DNA of 64,000 nucleotides from Parietaria judaica. Taxonomy: Eukaryota > Streptophyta > Magnoliopsida > Rosales > Urticaceae. Shown here piece by piece: positions 1-10,045 of this stretch (positions are counted from its first letter, which is position 1; every line of letters begins with the position of its first letter). The position numbers and the translations under genes were made by a program. A model generated the notes under the pieces. It did no database searches and was not told the origin of the DNA. It worked only from the letters and a program-made list of their open reading frames with translations. The stretch lies in contig OX940863.1 of assembly GCA_954871525.1 (NCBI GenBank), positions 22,456,001 to 22,520,000 on the forward strand, given 5' to 3'.

Positions 1-106
1 GTTTGTAACTTTTTGCGATCTCTTTGCATTCGACATTAATTTGCGAAAATTCTCCCAACTTTCTTTGTCTTTTGTTTCTTGTTCTTCATTGTTCTTTGGC
101 AACAAA
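1..106 (+). repeat. LTR remnant (R/U5 end) of the family at 51093-56727
   Basis: The first ~100 bases match, with a few substitutions and small gaps, the 3' part of the copia LTR at 51613-51710 (shared stretches include GCATTCGACATTAAT and TCTCCCAACTTTCTTTGTC). The match fades at about TTGGCAACA, where the intact LTR has about 25 more bases before its terminal CCAACA. The left side runs off the window, so I cannot tell a solo LTR from the end of a full element. No internal retrotransposon sequence follows it, so any full element would lie to the left. Confidence 0.75.
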
Positions 107-884
107 CAATAAATGCTTCTATATGACTATATATATATTTCATGAGTTAATAATAAGTTTTATTATATGCAACGGTTTTGTAAGGATAATATTAATTGAT
201 GGTATAGTCAACGGTGTTGCATTGGTAAATTAAGGGTTTAAGTTAGGCCATCACAGCTCATATATAAATTTTATTTTATTATTAGGTGACAGATTATTAA
301 GTTACAAATAATTAGGTAATGAAGGTCGTGATATAGGAAATGTTGATATTTCTAAAATATTTTGAGAATTATTAAATAATTGAATAATTAGAGAATTGAC
401 TATGTTTATATATGTTTGAGTGCACAGCTCTATAACCATTGATTTTGAAGCAAAAATATTTCATAATTTTAAAAAATGATCTATAAAATCTTGTACGTGG
501 AATGATGTTCATCAAGGCATGATTCTTTTTATGACATTTATTAGAAGTTTAAAACTATGATATATGGTCAAAATAAATAATTGATTTGGTAGTTGTGACA
601 TCTATATGAAAAAGAGCTTACCATTTAACTTCATAGATGAATTCAACTTCTAAATTTAGTTAGATTTAAAATTACCTATTTGCGTGGCTAGTAGCTAAAA
701 CGCGACAAATATTTTATAATTTCTTTGTATTTCCTATTTAATATATTGAATTGCAATTTTTTACACATATAATCCACCAAGCTGTATAAATGTATATATC
801 TTTGGATTCTTTGGTAGAACATGAATCATATCATGACTATGTAAATGTATTACATTATTTCAAATTGTTAATTAATTGTCTTAG

Positions 885-945
<61 letters not shown>

Positions 946-2200
946 AGTAAAAGAAGAAAGTCCGAGTTCTCATAGTAACCAAAATCTTAACTAGATTCAT
1001 ATAGCAACTGAAAATCGCAACACAAGAAACAAGACTCGTGATAAAATCAATAAAATTTAAAAAATTCAATTGAACAAATATCTTCATCAACAAAAGAAGA
1101 CTTAAAAACGAGATGAGATGGTCATCAATAATAACTTGAATTCTAAGTACAAAACTAACTTAGGCATGAATACTTTTGTCAATACTCTTCCTCGTAAACA
1201 TGAGTTATTCTAAATTTAATGATCTCTAGGGAACGAAAGCATGTAGACCAGTGCGCCCGTAACTTCGGAGAAAAATTAATCGAGATAGTAATCTCGATAA
1301 ACATGATAATGGAGCTAAAAAAAAGTGAAATATAATTTTTTTTTCTATACAACTATTTTTTAGTGTCTCTAAAACAAAAGTGACATGGAATGACATATGT
1401 TTTGATCTATTCATTTCATTTTTATGCTTTTTGATAATATAAATTCAACTCTAGAATAGTTGAGGGGACCATTTCAATACTGGTGTCCATTAACTTTTTC
1501 TTTCATTTTGGTCCCTTCAGTACTTAGTATGAGATTCTAAAACAGGCGCTTCTAAAAAAAAGGCGCTTCTCATGCTCTGACTAACAAGTATATGAGCACT
1601 ATCATACATTTATTTTGGTATAAAATAATGAGTTAATGTAAGTTGAGGTATTTTATTTAATATTTTTTGTCTTTTTGTAATCTTTTACTTCGTAAAATGA
1701 CCGAGATACACCTTGTATTTTCGCCCTATCTAGTCATTTTGTCAATATTTGTTTTAACAAAAACTTAAGTTTATACTTCAGATGATTCATATGGTAAAAC
1801 TTATGTTTAGCCTATTATAAACTTTGTCATTTTATTTATTTATTTTTGTCCTTATATATTACCCTTACTTTGAATTTATGTCTTTATTTAGCCCTTGTCT
1901 TTATATAGTCTTTTATTATGTAATTTTTTTTTTTTTTTTGTCTCTTTTGACCCTACGGTAACTTGAGAGAAAAACCAGATCAAATAAGAGCTACGTAAAG
2001 ATTAAAAAAAAATAACTTGAGAGAAAAACTATATCATGACAACAATACAAAATAAAAGCTACATAAAGATCTAAAAAAATTACGAAGTCAAAAGTGTGAT
2101 ATATTCATTTTACAACGTGTGAGAGATAATGGAGCATAAATACACAAGTCAGAAATACTTAACAATATTTTCTAAAATGATTTTGGTGATTAAATATGAT
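107..2200. other. AT-rich intergenic DNA, no gene seen
   Basis: I see no convincing coding frame. The short open frames here are composition artefacts, several of them running through the TA microsatellite. Homopolymer runs occur near 1325 and 1927. The right end is the target site of the copia element. Confidence 0.6.
889..942. repeat. (TA)27 microsatellite
   Basis: Uninterrupted TA dinucleotide run of 54 bp. Length is likely polymorphic between individuals, and such runs are prone to assembly error. Confidence 0.95.
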
Positions 2201-2205
2201 ATGTG
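2201..2205. repeat. Target-site duplication ATGTG, left copy
   Basis: ATGTG lies immediately before the 5' LTR and is repeated exactly at 7627-7631, right after the 3' LTR. A perfect 5-bp duplication is the expected integrase footprint and fixes both element boundaries. Confidence 0.95.
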
Positions 2206-2752
2206 TGTGAGCTTAAGCTTGACTTAGTCCGGATGACGACCAGAACCCAGGACGGGCAGAAACACTTGCGAGGAGTCAGCCCGGGTACCGACCAGAACAG
2301 AAGACGGACAGCTGTTCAGCCCAGCTCGGGTGAACACGAGCAGAACATCCGGATAGAAGGCAAGCCCGGCCAGAGGCAGACGAGCAGGCCAGCTCGGGGA
2401 CAGAGAGACTGTCCGGGCAGGAAAAGGAAACTCTACCCAGAAAGGAAGACGCGTAGATTGAGGAGCAAGCAAATCAAGTCGAAGAATTGATAGGATTATT
2501 TAGGGTAGTTTCCTGATTTTGTGCGATTTGGGTAGCTAGGGTTTCGCCTATGAGAGGCTATATAAACCTAGCATTGTACACTTTGTTATAGTGTTGAGTC
2601 CATTAGAATTTCGAGTTTATCTCCTTGTATATTGCCTTCGATTATTAATCAAGAGAATTTCTTCTCCCAAAAGTTTGTGTCCTTTATTTTTCTGTTCGAT
2701 TTCTTTTGGTGTTATTCGTGTTCTTTGCAGATCCGTGAATTGGGATCCAACA
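2206..2752 (+). repeat. 5' LTR of copia-1
   Basis: It begins TGTGAGCTTAAGC and ends GGGATCCAACA. The first ~280 bp (U3) are GC-rich and repetitive, with recurring motifs such as CCAGAAC, CCCGGG and AGCTCGGG. They lie upstream of an AT-rich core with a TATA-like box. Because the pol frame of the 3' copy runs into the LTR, this copy also contains a 95-codon open frame that has no promoter of its own. Confidence 0.96.
2559..2566 (+). promoter_or_regulatory. TATA box of the copia-1 LTR promoter
   Basis: TATATAAA, in the context GGCTATATAAACC, sits about 190 bp before the LTR end, where a copia core promoter is expected. The identical box in the 3' LTR is at 7433-7440. Transcription would begin roughly 25-35 bp downstream, defining the start of R. 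Confidence 0.7.
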
Positions 2753-2754
2753 AG

Positions 2755-2766
2755 TGGTATCAGAGC
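2755..2766 (+). other. Primer-binding site (tRNA-Met-i) of copia-1
   Basis: TGGTATCAGAGC begins two bases after the 5' LTR and is the standard plant copia PBS, complementary to the 3' end of initiator tRNA-Met, which primes minus-strand DNA synthesis. Confidence 0.95.
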
Positions 2767-2780
2767 ATCAATCGAAGAAC

Positions 2781-5700
2781 ATGTCTTCATCATCAGAGTC
2801 ACCAATCGACGGAGCTTTGGTTGCGCAGAAATCAGACTCCAGAGAAGGCACAGTTACACTCCATTACCCCATGCTCACGAAGAGCAATTACGCCGTGTGG
2901 GCGTTGAAGATGAGGGTGAATCTGCAGGCACAGGGAGTATGGGAGGCCGTAGAGAACGGCGGTGTCGAAGGGCGCAAGGAAAGAATGGCTCTAGCCGCTA
3001 TCTACCAAGCAGTTCCGGAAGATGTTCTTCTCATGCTTGCCGAGAAAGATTCCGCGAAGGAAGCATGGAAAACTCTTCAGACCATGCACATGGGCGCAGA
3101 TCGCGTCAAGGAGGCAAAGGTCCAGACCTTGAAGAGTGAGTTCGAGGTCATGAGAATGAGGGAGAGCGAATCAATTGATGATTTCGCTATGCGGCTCACG
3201 TCCATTGTGACCGGCATACGCTCACTGGGAGACAAGGTGGAGGAGACCACCGTCGTCAAGAAATTTCTCCGAGCAGTGCCTCACAGGTACATGCAGATCG
3301 TGACATCGATCGAGCAGTTCGGCGATCTCAAGACCATGTCGGTCGAGGAGGTTGTTGGTCGTCTCAAGGCCCGCGAAGAGAGACTTCGGGGTTACGGTGA
3401 CAAAGACGAGGAGAAGAACCTCCTGCTCACGCATGAAGAGTGGACGGCCAGACAGCGGAAAACCGGGGGAGCCGAGTTTTCTACAAGATCCTCAGGTCGG
3501 AACAGCTTCGGTGGAGAAGTCCGAGGACGCGGACAGGGTCGTGGACGAGGTCGAGGTCGGGACATGCGTGGTCGCGGCAGTGGATCTACCCGTCAGGAAG
3601 GCACGACCAGGAGAGACAAGAGCACAGTGAAGTGCTACAATTGTCAGAAGCTTGGGCACTTTGCATCTGAGTGCCGGAGCAGGAACCAGGGCGAAGAGGC
3701 GAATCTAGCAAGATTCCCAGACGACCAGCCGGCATTGTTGTTTGCCGAGCAGGAAATGCACCTGGACGAACAGAATGGCGAGTGTGACGCCAAGGCCCGG
3801 ACAGAAGTGATCAGTGTGCCGATCAGCCCAGAGGCCGAGCAGACCTGTCCGGAGGAGACCAGCGAGAAGGTTTTCCTCATCGAGGATAAGGTTATTGCAA
3901 ACCTCCTCGTAGACGGAGAGAAGAAGGTCAGTACCGACGTATGGTATCTAGACAACGGAGCTAGCAACCACATGACTGGGGACCGAGCTAAGTTTGAAGA
4001 GCTCGATGAGAAGATCACGGGCAGCGTGAAATTCGGCGACGGATCAGTCGTAGAGATCAGAGGCAGAGGGTCGATCCTGTTCGAGTGCAAGAATGGCGAC
4101 CAGCGTCTGATGACCCAGGTGTATTTCATCCCGAAGTTGAAAAGCAACATCATCAGTCTAGGACAGATGACTGAGATCGGGAACACGGTGTTGCTGCAAG
4201 GGTCCTACCTGAAGATGTGGACCAAGGAAGGAGAGCTGTTGATGAAGGTGGAGCGAACACCCAACAGACTCTACAAGATTCTCCTGAAGACATGCCAGCC
4301 CGTCTGTCTTATGGCATCGATGGCAGACCCGGCTTGGCTATGGCACGCACGGCTCGGACACGTGAATTTTCACACGCTCAAGATGATGGGCGAGAAGAAG
4401 ATGGCCTTCGGGGTTCCCAAGATAGAACACCCCGACCAGCTATGTGAGTGCTGCATGATCGCAAAGCAGGCGAGGATACCATTTACGATCAAGGCCAAAT
4501 TCCGAGCAGAGAGACCCTTACAGTTGGTGCATGCAGACCTATGTGGTCCAGTCACCCCAGCAACATTGGCAGGTAACAAGTACTTTCTTTTACTTGTTGA
4601 TGATTACAGTCGCTGGATGTGGGTTTATATGCTTAAGGAAAAGAGCGGAGCCTTTGAGGTCTTCAAGAAGTTCAAGAAGATCGTGGAGAATGGCTCGGTG
4701 CACAGGTTAAAGGTCTTGCGTACAGACCGAGGAGGAGAATTCACTTCCCAGCAGTTCGGAGAGTACTGCGACCAGGAAGGAGTTCAGCGTCACCTGTCCG
4801 CACCCCACACACCCCAACAGAATGGCGTGGTGGAAAGGCGAAACCGAACTGTGATGAACACAGCCAGGAGCTTGCTCAAGAGCATGCAAGTTCCAGCCCG
4901 ATTTTGGGCAGAAGCAGTAAGACATGCTGTCTACCTGCTCAATCGTTTGCCGACCAAAGCGCTAGGAGAGCGTACCCCCTACCAGGCGTGGAAAGGGAAG
5001 AAATCCCACTTAGAACATTTGAAAGTGTTCGGATGCACCGCACACGTGAAGATTGCGGGGCCACATCTCAAGAAGTTGGATGACAGGAGTCAGAAGATGG
5101 TGTACCTTGGCGTTGAAGAAGGAAGCAAGGCACACAGACTCTATGATCCACGACGCGGCAGACTCCAAGTGAGCAGAGATGCTGTGTTCGAAGAGGAGAT
5201 GAAGTGGGATTGGCGCGACGAGAAGGGAGAACCCGAGCAGAACTCAGTGGAGTTCATTGTCGAAGACGACCAGGATGTTGCCGAGCAAGAGAAACCCGGA
5301 ACACCCAGCTCGGGAACAGTCTTGCCAGAAACGAGGGAACCCAGCCCGGGAGAGAGCACCCCGGATACACCCAGGACACCAAGTCCGAGCAGGACCAACC
5401 CGTCCAGCTCGGGAGATTCCTCCATAAAAGACGGCCCAAGAGGATTCCGACCTCTAGCAGACGTCTACGATCAGACTCAAGAAGTGGAGATGAGCCTGGA
5501 GGAACTTTCTTTGTTGTGTGCAGAAGAACCAGCCAACTACCAGGAGGCAACAGCCGAGCAGGAGTGGCAGGAAGCAATGAAGAAGGAGATGGAGTCCATT
5601 GAGAAGAACAGGACATGGGAGCTTACCGACCTGCCCAAAGGTCATAATCCCATCGGCCTGAAGTGGGTGTATAAGCTGAAGAAGGACACTGAGGGAAATG

Positions 5701-7364
5701 TCCTTAAGCACAAGGCAAGGCTGGTAGCTAAAGGCTACGTGCAGAGGAAAGGCATAGACTTTGAGGAAGTCTTTGCTCCAGTAGCTAGACTGGATACGAT
5801 CAGACTCATCCTAGCCCTAGCAGCGCATCGAGGTTGGGAAATTCACCATCTGGATGTCAAATCGGCATTCCTAAACGGTGACCTCGAAGAAGAAGTGTAC
5901 GTCAAGCAACCAGAGGGGTTCGGCGTCACGGGCAAGGAGCAGAAGGTGTACAAGTTATCCAAGGCCCTGTACGGGTTGAGACAAGCGCCAAGAGCGTGGA
6001 ACATCCGCCTTGATAAGAGCTTGAAAAATCTTGGATTCACAAAGTGTCTGAGCGAGCAGGCAGTCTACACCAGGAGTTCCGGGCAGGAAACTCTGATCGT
6101 GGGAGTGTATGTGGACGACCTGATCGTCACAGGATCCAGCGCAGGAGGCGTAGATGGATTCAAGCAGCAGATGATGGCCGAATTCGAGATGAGTGATCTC
6201 GGATTACTTTCGTACTACCTTGGTCTCGAGGTGGAACAGAAGAAGGACTGCATTACGCTGAAGCAGTCGGCCTACGCGAAGAAGATCCTTAAACAGTTCG
6301 AGATGGCGGACTGTAACCCGAGCAGATACCCAATGGAGGCGAAGCTGCAGCTCGGGAAGGATGCTGAAGGGAGAAGAGTGGATCCCACGAAGTACAGACG
6401 CGTGATCGGGTGCCTGAGGTATCTCACCCACACCCGACCAGACATTTCACACGCAGTCGGGATAGTCAGTCGATACATGGAGAAGCCCACGAGTGCACAC
6501 CAGCAGGCGGTGAAGCACATCTTGCGTTACGTGAAGGGCACGACGGACTACGGGATCCAATACAACAGAGGAAGTGGAACAGAAGTACTAGTCGGCTTTA
6601 CGGACAGTGATCTGGCCGGTGATATCGATGACAGGAAGAGTACCGGAGGGATGGCGTTCTACCTCAACGGAAACCTGATCACCTGGCAGTCTCAAAAGCA
6701 GCAGACAGTAGCTCTATCCTCGTGTGAAGCGGAGTTCATGGCGGCAACCGCAGCAGCATGTCAGGCTATGTGGTTGAAAGGGCTACTCAGTGAAGTGACC
6801 GGATCCGAGCAGAGACCAGCTACTCTCTACGTGGACAACAAGTCTGCAATTGCGTTGATGAAGAATCCAGTGTTCCATGGACGGAGCAAACACATTGACA
6901 CGAAGTTTCACTACATTCGTGAGTGTGTGGAGAAGCGAGAGATCATCGTGGAGTTCGTCAACACGAGGGAGCAACGGGCAGACATTCTTACTAAGGCTCT
7001 AGGGAGAGTCAAGTTCGAAGAGATGAGAGAGCTGCTCGGAGTGAAGAGAGTGGAAGCAAGTCAAGCTTACGGGGGAGAATGTGAGCTTAAGCTTGACTTA
7101 GTCCGGATGACGACCAGAACCCAGGACGGGCAGAAACACTTGCGAGGAGTCAGCCCGGGTACCGACCAGAACAGAAGACGGACAGCTGTTCAGCCCAGCT
7201 CGGGTGAACACGAGCAGAACATCCGGATAGAAGGCAAGCCCGGCCAGAGGCAGACGAGCAGGCCAGCTCGGGGACAGAGAGACTGTCCGGGCAGGAAAAG
7301 GAAACTCTACCCAGAAAGGAAGACGCGTAGATTGAGGAGCAAGCAAATCAAGTCAAAGATTTGA
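2781..7364 (+). CDS. Gag-Pol polyprotein of copia-1
   Basis: One open frame of 1,527 codons. I start it at the ATG at 2781 because the frame upstream has only a GTG within the PBS. Domains in order: Gag (roughly residues 20-230, opening [13 protein letters not shown]); Arg/Gly-rich linker; zinc knuckle CX2CX4HX4C at about 285-298; protease with DNGAS near 391; HHCC zinc finger of integrase from about 522; integrase core D586, D649, E685 (DD35E); Pro/Ser-rich linker; reverse transcriptase with YVDD near 1110; RNase H from about 1271 to 1410. No catalytic residue appears lost. The frame crosses the PPT and continues about 95 codons into the 3' LTR before stopping, giving a basic, Gln/Arg-rich tail. 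Gag forms particles, and protease, integrase and RT/RNase H process, copy and insert the element. Gag and Pol share one frame, so their ratio must be set after transcription or by processing. Confidence 0.96.
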   Translation: MSSSSESPIDGALVAQKSDSREGTVTLHYPMLTKSNYAVWALKMRVNLQAQGVWEAVENGGVEGRKERMALAAIYQAVPEDVLLMLAEKDSAKEAWKTLQTMHMGADRVKEAKVQTLKSEFEVMRMRESESIDDFAMRLTSIVTGIRSLGDKVEETTVVKKFLRAVPHRYMQIVTSIEQFGDLKTMSVEEVVGRLKAREERLRGYGDKDEEKNLLLTHEEWTARQRKTGGAEFSTRSSGRNSFGGEVRGRGQGRGRGRGRDMRGRGSGSTRQEGTTRRDKSTVKCYNCQKLGHFASECRSRNQGEEANLARFPDDQPALLFAEQEMHLDEQNGECDAKARTEVISVPISPEAEQTCPEETSEKVFLIEDKVIANLLVDGEKKVSTDVWYLDNGASNHMTGDRAKFEELDEKITGSVKFGDGSVVEIRGRGSILFECKNGDQRLMTQVYFIPKLKSNIISLGQMTEIGNTVLLQGSYLKMWTKEGELLMKVERTPNRLYKILLKTCQPVCLMASMADPAWLWHARLGHVNFHTLKMMGEKKMAFGVPKIEHPDQLCECCMIAKQARIPFTIKAKFRAERPLQLVHADLCGPVTPATLAGNKYFLLLVDDYSRWMWVYMLKEKSGAFEVFKKFKKIVENGSVHRLKVLRTDRGGEFTSQQFGEYCDQEGVQRHLSAPHTPQQNGVVERRNRTVMNTARSLLKSMQVPARFWAEAVRHAVYLLNRLPTKALGERTPYQAWKGKKSHLEHLKVFGCTAHVKIAGPHLKKLDDRSQKMVYLGVEEGSKAHRLYDPRRGRLQVSRDAVFEEEMKWDWRDEKGEPEQNSVEFIVEDDQDVAEQEKPGTPSSGTVLPETREPSPGESTPDTPRTPSPSRTNPSSSGDSSIKDGPRGFRPLADVYDQTQEVEMSLEELSLLCAEEPANYQEATAEQEWQEAMKKEMESIEKNRTWELTDLPKGHNPIGLKWVYKLKKDTEGNVLKHKARLVAKGYVQRKGIDFEEVFAPVARLDTIRLILALAAHRGWEIHHLDVKSAFLNGDLEEEVYVKQPEGFGVTGKEQKVYKLSKALYGLRQAPRAWNIRLDKSLKNLGFTKCLSEQAVYTRSSGQETLIVGVYVDDLIVTGSSAGGVDGFKQQMMAEFEMSDLGLLSYYLGLEVEQKKDCITLKQSAYAKKILKQFEMADCNPSRYPMEAKLQLGKDAEGRRVDPTKYRRVIGCLRYLTHTRPDISHAVGIVSRYMEKPTSAHQQAVKHILRYVKGTTDYGIQYNRGSGTEVLVGFTDSDLAGDIDDRKSTGGMAFYLNGNLITWQSQKQQTVALSSCEAEFMAATAAACQAMWLKGLLSEVTGSEQRPATLYVDNKSAIALMKNPVFHGRSKHIDTKFHYIRECVEKREIIVEFVNTREQRADILTKALGRVKFEEMRELLGVKRVEASQAYGGECELKLDLVRMTTRTQDGQKHLRGVSPGTDQNRRRTAVQPSSGEHEQNIRIEGKPGQRQTSRPARGQRDCPGRKRKLYPERKTRRLRSKQIKSKI
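7069..7079 (+). other. Polypurine tract of copia-1
   Basis: ACGGGGGAGAA immediately precedes the 3' LTR and matches the usual plus-strand primer. It is also translated, because the pol frame runs through it. The same tract precedes the 3' LTR of the related element at 56090-56100. Confidence 0.9.
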
Positions 7365-7626
7365 TAGGATTATTTAGGGTAGTTTCCTGATTTTGTGCGA
7401 TTTGGGTAGCTAGGGTTTCGCCTATGAGAGGCTATATAAACCTAGCATTGTACACTTTGTTATAGTGTTGAGTCCATTAGAATTTCGAGTTTATCTCCTT
7501 GTATATTGCCTTCGATTATTAATCAAGAGAATTTCTTCTCCCAAAAGTTTGTGTCCTTTATTTTTCTGTTCGATTTCTTTTGGTGTTATTCGTGTTCTTT
7601 GCAGATCCGTGAATTGGGATCCAACA
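7080..7626 (+). repeat. 3' LTR of copia-1
   Basis: Same length as the 5' LTR (547 bp) and identical except for two substitutions close to the pol stop codon, neither of which changes the position of the TGA. Its U3 encodes the C-terminal end of the polyprotein up to 7364. It is followed directly by the right TSD copy (7627-7631). Confidence 0.96.
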
Positions 7627-7631
7627 ATGTG

Positions 7632-8473
7632 AGTGATAAATCATAGCTAGCTTTCACTTTTAAGCTTTCACCAAACAAAAAATTTGCTCTTATGTAAAGT
7701 TTTTCTTGTGTGTATTTAATTCTAATTACGAAATTATCATTTTTTGTTTATTTAATGATCAGATCTATAATTGTATTCCAATTCAACAATTTATAATAGT
7801 GAGCTCCACTAAGGAATGGGATTCTTGGTAGAGAAATATAAATACTCTCAAAACCTACAAATTAGACTAATATTTTTTAGTAGATATATTAATATAGATT
7901 AAGTTATAAGAATAATTCAGAATTATTCCAAATAAGAAACTTCATAACTATGTAATTAAATTTTTTAATTAAGAGATGGATGGTTTCAAAGCTACATATA
8001 ATATTTAAACTATGGATTAATTAAGTTTATCTTAGACTTAGGGGTTCTAATATTGCCACCTTAGCTCATTCACTTTTTAATCATGAAAATCAATTGATGA
8101 CGTGTCTCATTTCCTTCATTATTTTTTATGAAAAATATGTATATAGCTTTTTGAATCAAAGTTTAATCTATATGTCATGATTTGTTCTTGACAATAATAC
8201 ATCAATATAAGAAGAAAGAAAAAACAATAATTGAGAGTTGGTCGGTACTAGTATGTGGCCCATGATTAAAGTTAATTATGGATATATAGAGATAAATTTA
8301 TCACATTATAGTAAATACTATATAATGAGACTTTCATGGAATTTATTTTTTTATAAAAAAAATTACGTGCACATACGGACACTTAGCATTATTAGCACGT
8401 TACCAAGAACATATAAGCGATACGAGTAAAGTTTGTATGTGACATTACGCTAGAATCAATTGACAATATGAGT
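7632..8473. other. AT-rich intergenic DNA, no gene seen
   Basis: Flanking genomic DNA between copia-1 and the hAT-like element. I see no coding signal and no recognisable repeat. Confidence 0.55.
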
Positions 8474-8481
8474 ATGTATAT

Positions 8482-9509
8482 CAAGGTTTTAAATACCGCT
8501 TGCCGATTTTGTTTCGCATTTTTCGTTTTACGGAGATATCGCTTGCCGATGGAAAAATTGTAAAAAAAAGAAATACCGCATGCCGCATATACCGCACTTT
8601 TCGCATGGGCATACCGCATGCCGATGAGGTTTTCGACGGATATTCTGTAAAAAATATTTGAGTATTTAAGCAAAATATTTATATAAGTTCAAAACTACAT
8701 ATTTAATAAATACAAGATATTTGTAACTTAAATATGTAGGTGACATGTATAATATTAAGTCACTTTATTAGTTGAAGAAGTGAATAATATTAAGTCAAAT
8801 TATTATGTGAAGTTAATATGTATGTTAATTAAGTGTGTAATATTAAGTGAATATGCATGTTAATTGTATATATATGTTAACAAATTTAATATTAGTTGAA
8901 GTGTATAATATTAAATGAATATGTATATTAAGCGTATATGTATGTTAGGTGAAGTTAATATGTATGCTATGTGTATAATATTATTTGAAGTGTATAATAT
9001 TAAGTTAAATTATTAGGTGAAGTGTATGTGTATGTTAAGTGTGAAGGTGTGATATTAGTTGAATGAATAACAAAAAGTCCCACATTGATAGATGACAAGA
9101 GTTTAGTGATGTTTATATACCAAATATTAGGGACAAGGGCTTGGGCCCTTAGGGTCATAGGATTTTGTGGATGGGGGAGGACTCACACAAATGTTACACC
9201 ACCACACGCGCGCGCCGCCGCCGCCCAGCCGTGACGTGGCGAGGTGGGGTGCTTCTTGTGTTAGTATAATTATTTTTGCCGAAAGTTTAATTGGCATTTT
9301 TGCCGAAATCTACCAAAAAAATAATTTTTACCGAAATTCCAACCAAATTTCGCAATTTTTACGCTAAAAAACGAAAAAATAATTTCCACACCCGTGCCCA
9401 TGCGAATTTCGCGAAATTTGGTAAAACGATAGAGAAAAGGCACGAATTTCCTACCGCATACCTGCGAAAAACGAATTTCGCATGGAAATTCGCGAAATTT
9501 TAAACCTTG
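8482..9509. mobile_element. Non-autonomous hAT-like element, 1,028 bp
   Basis: The ends are inverted (CAAGGTTTTAAAT at the left, ATTTTAAACCTTG at the right, with a one-base register shift). They are flanked by a perfect 8-bp duplication ATGTATAT at 8474-8481 and 9510-9517, the hAT signature. The subterminal regions are full of short repeats (TTGCCGAT / CATGCCG at the left; GAATTTCGC / CGAAATT at the right). The middle (8700-9060) has degenerate repeats built around GTGTATAATATTAAGT. No transposase frame is visible, so it would have to be mobilised in trans. Confidence 0.8.
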
Positions 9510-9517
9510 ATGTATAT

Positions 9518-9673
9518 ACAATAATCTTTATGATTTAATAAAGTTGAAATTAATTTTTTACTATATTATCAAAGTTATTAATTTATTTTAATATTAAATT
9601 TAATAATTTACATGTGAATCGAAATTTGATAAAAATATTTTTTAATCGAAATCATTCATTTATCGAAATTATA
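9518..9673. other. Short AT-rich spacer
   Basis: Genomic DNA between two small transposons; nothing recognised. Confidence 0.5.
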
Positions 9674-9681
9674 TTGTATTA

Positions 9682-10037
9682 GGGAAACTTCAATTTGTAT
9701 GCACAAAACACAAGTTTAAACAAAATTGTTCTCCATTTTAATAACTTTCAATAAGTATTCCTCAAAGTGTTTAAGTAAAGACTAAAAGTGTTCAAAAGTG
9801 TTTAAACAATTTTTTTTGTTTAATTTCCTAAACTAAAACTGTCTAATTGAAGAACAAAAGTGTTTAATTAAAGACTAAAAGTGTCTAGACCGATTATTTT
9901 GAAAAATTGTCTAATTGAAGAACAAAAGTGTTAAAGTAAAGAATAAAAGTGTTTGGGGAATAATTATTGAAAGTTATTAAAACGAGGAACAATTTCGTTC
10001 AAATTTGTGTTTTGGGGCATACAAACTGAAATTTCCC
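9682..10037. mobile_element. Small inverted-repeat element (GGGAAACTT family)
   Basis: Inverted termini GGGAAACTTCAATTTGTATG (left) and the matching CATACAAACTGAAATTTCCC (right). The flanks TTGTATTA and TTGTATTG agree at 7 of 8 positions, suggesting a hAT-type 8-bp duplication. The interior repeats AAAGTGTTTAA-like units in both orientations. A second element with related ends is at 31648-32132. No coding capacity. Confidence 0.65.
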
Positions 10038-10045
10038 TTGTATTG

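Larger units (their letters stand above)
2206..7626 (+). mobile_element. Intact Ty1/copia LTR retrotransposon (copia-1)
   Basis: Complete element of 5,421 bp: 547-bp LTRs at both ends (TG...CA), a PBS complementary to initiator tRNA-Met directly inside the 5' LTR, one uninterrupted gag-pol frame, a purine-rich PPT before the 3' LTR, and perfect 5-bp TSDs (ATGTG). The order protease-integrase-RT-RNase H places it in Ty1/copia. By eye the LTRs differ at only two positions (near 2481/7355 and 2486/7360), about 0.4%, which suggests recent insertion. A degraded relative is at 51093-56727. The clade within copia was not determined; the domain sequences look somewhat like Ivana/Oryco types, but that is a guess. 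Confidence 0.97.

Noticed and set aside
790..1093. Coding frames with Tyr-Ile repeats
   Set aside because: They are translations of the (TA)27 microsatellite.
2203..2490. 95-codon frame in the 5' LTR of copia-1
   Set aside because: It is the LTR copy of the polyprotein C-terminal tail; there is no independent start context or promoter upstream of it.
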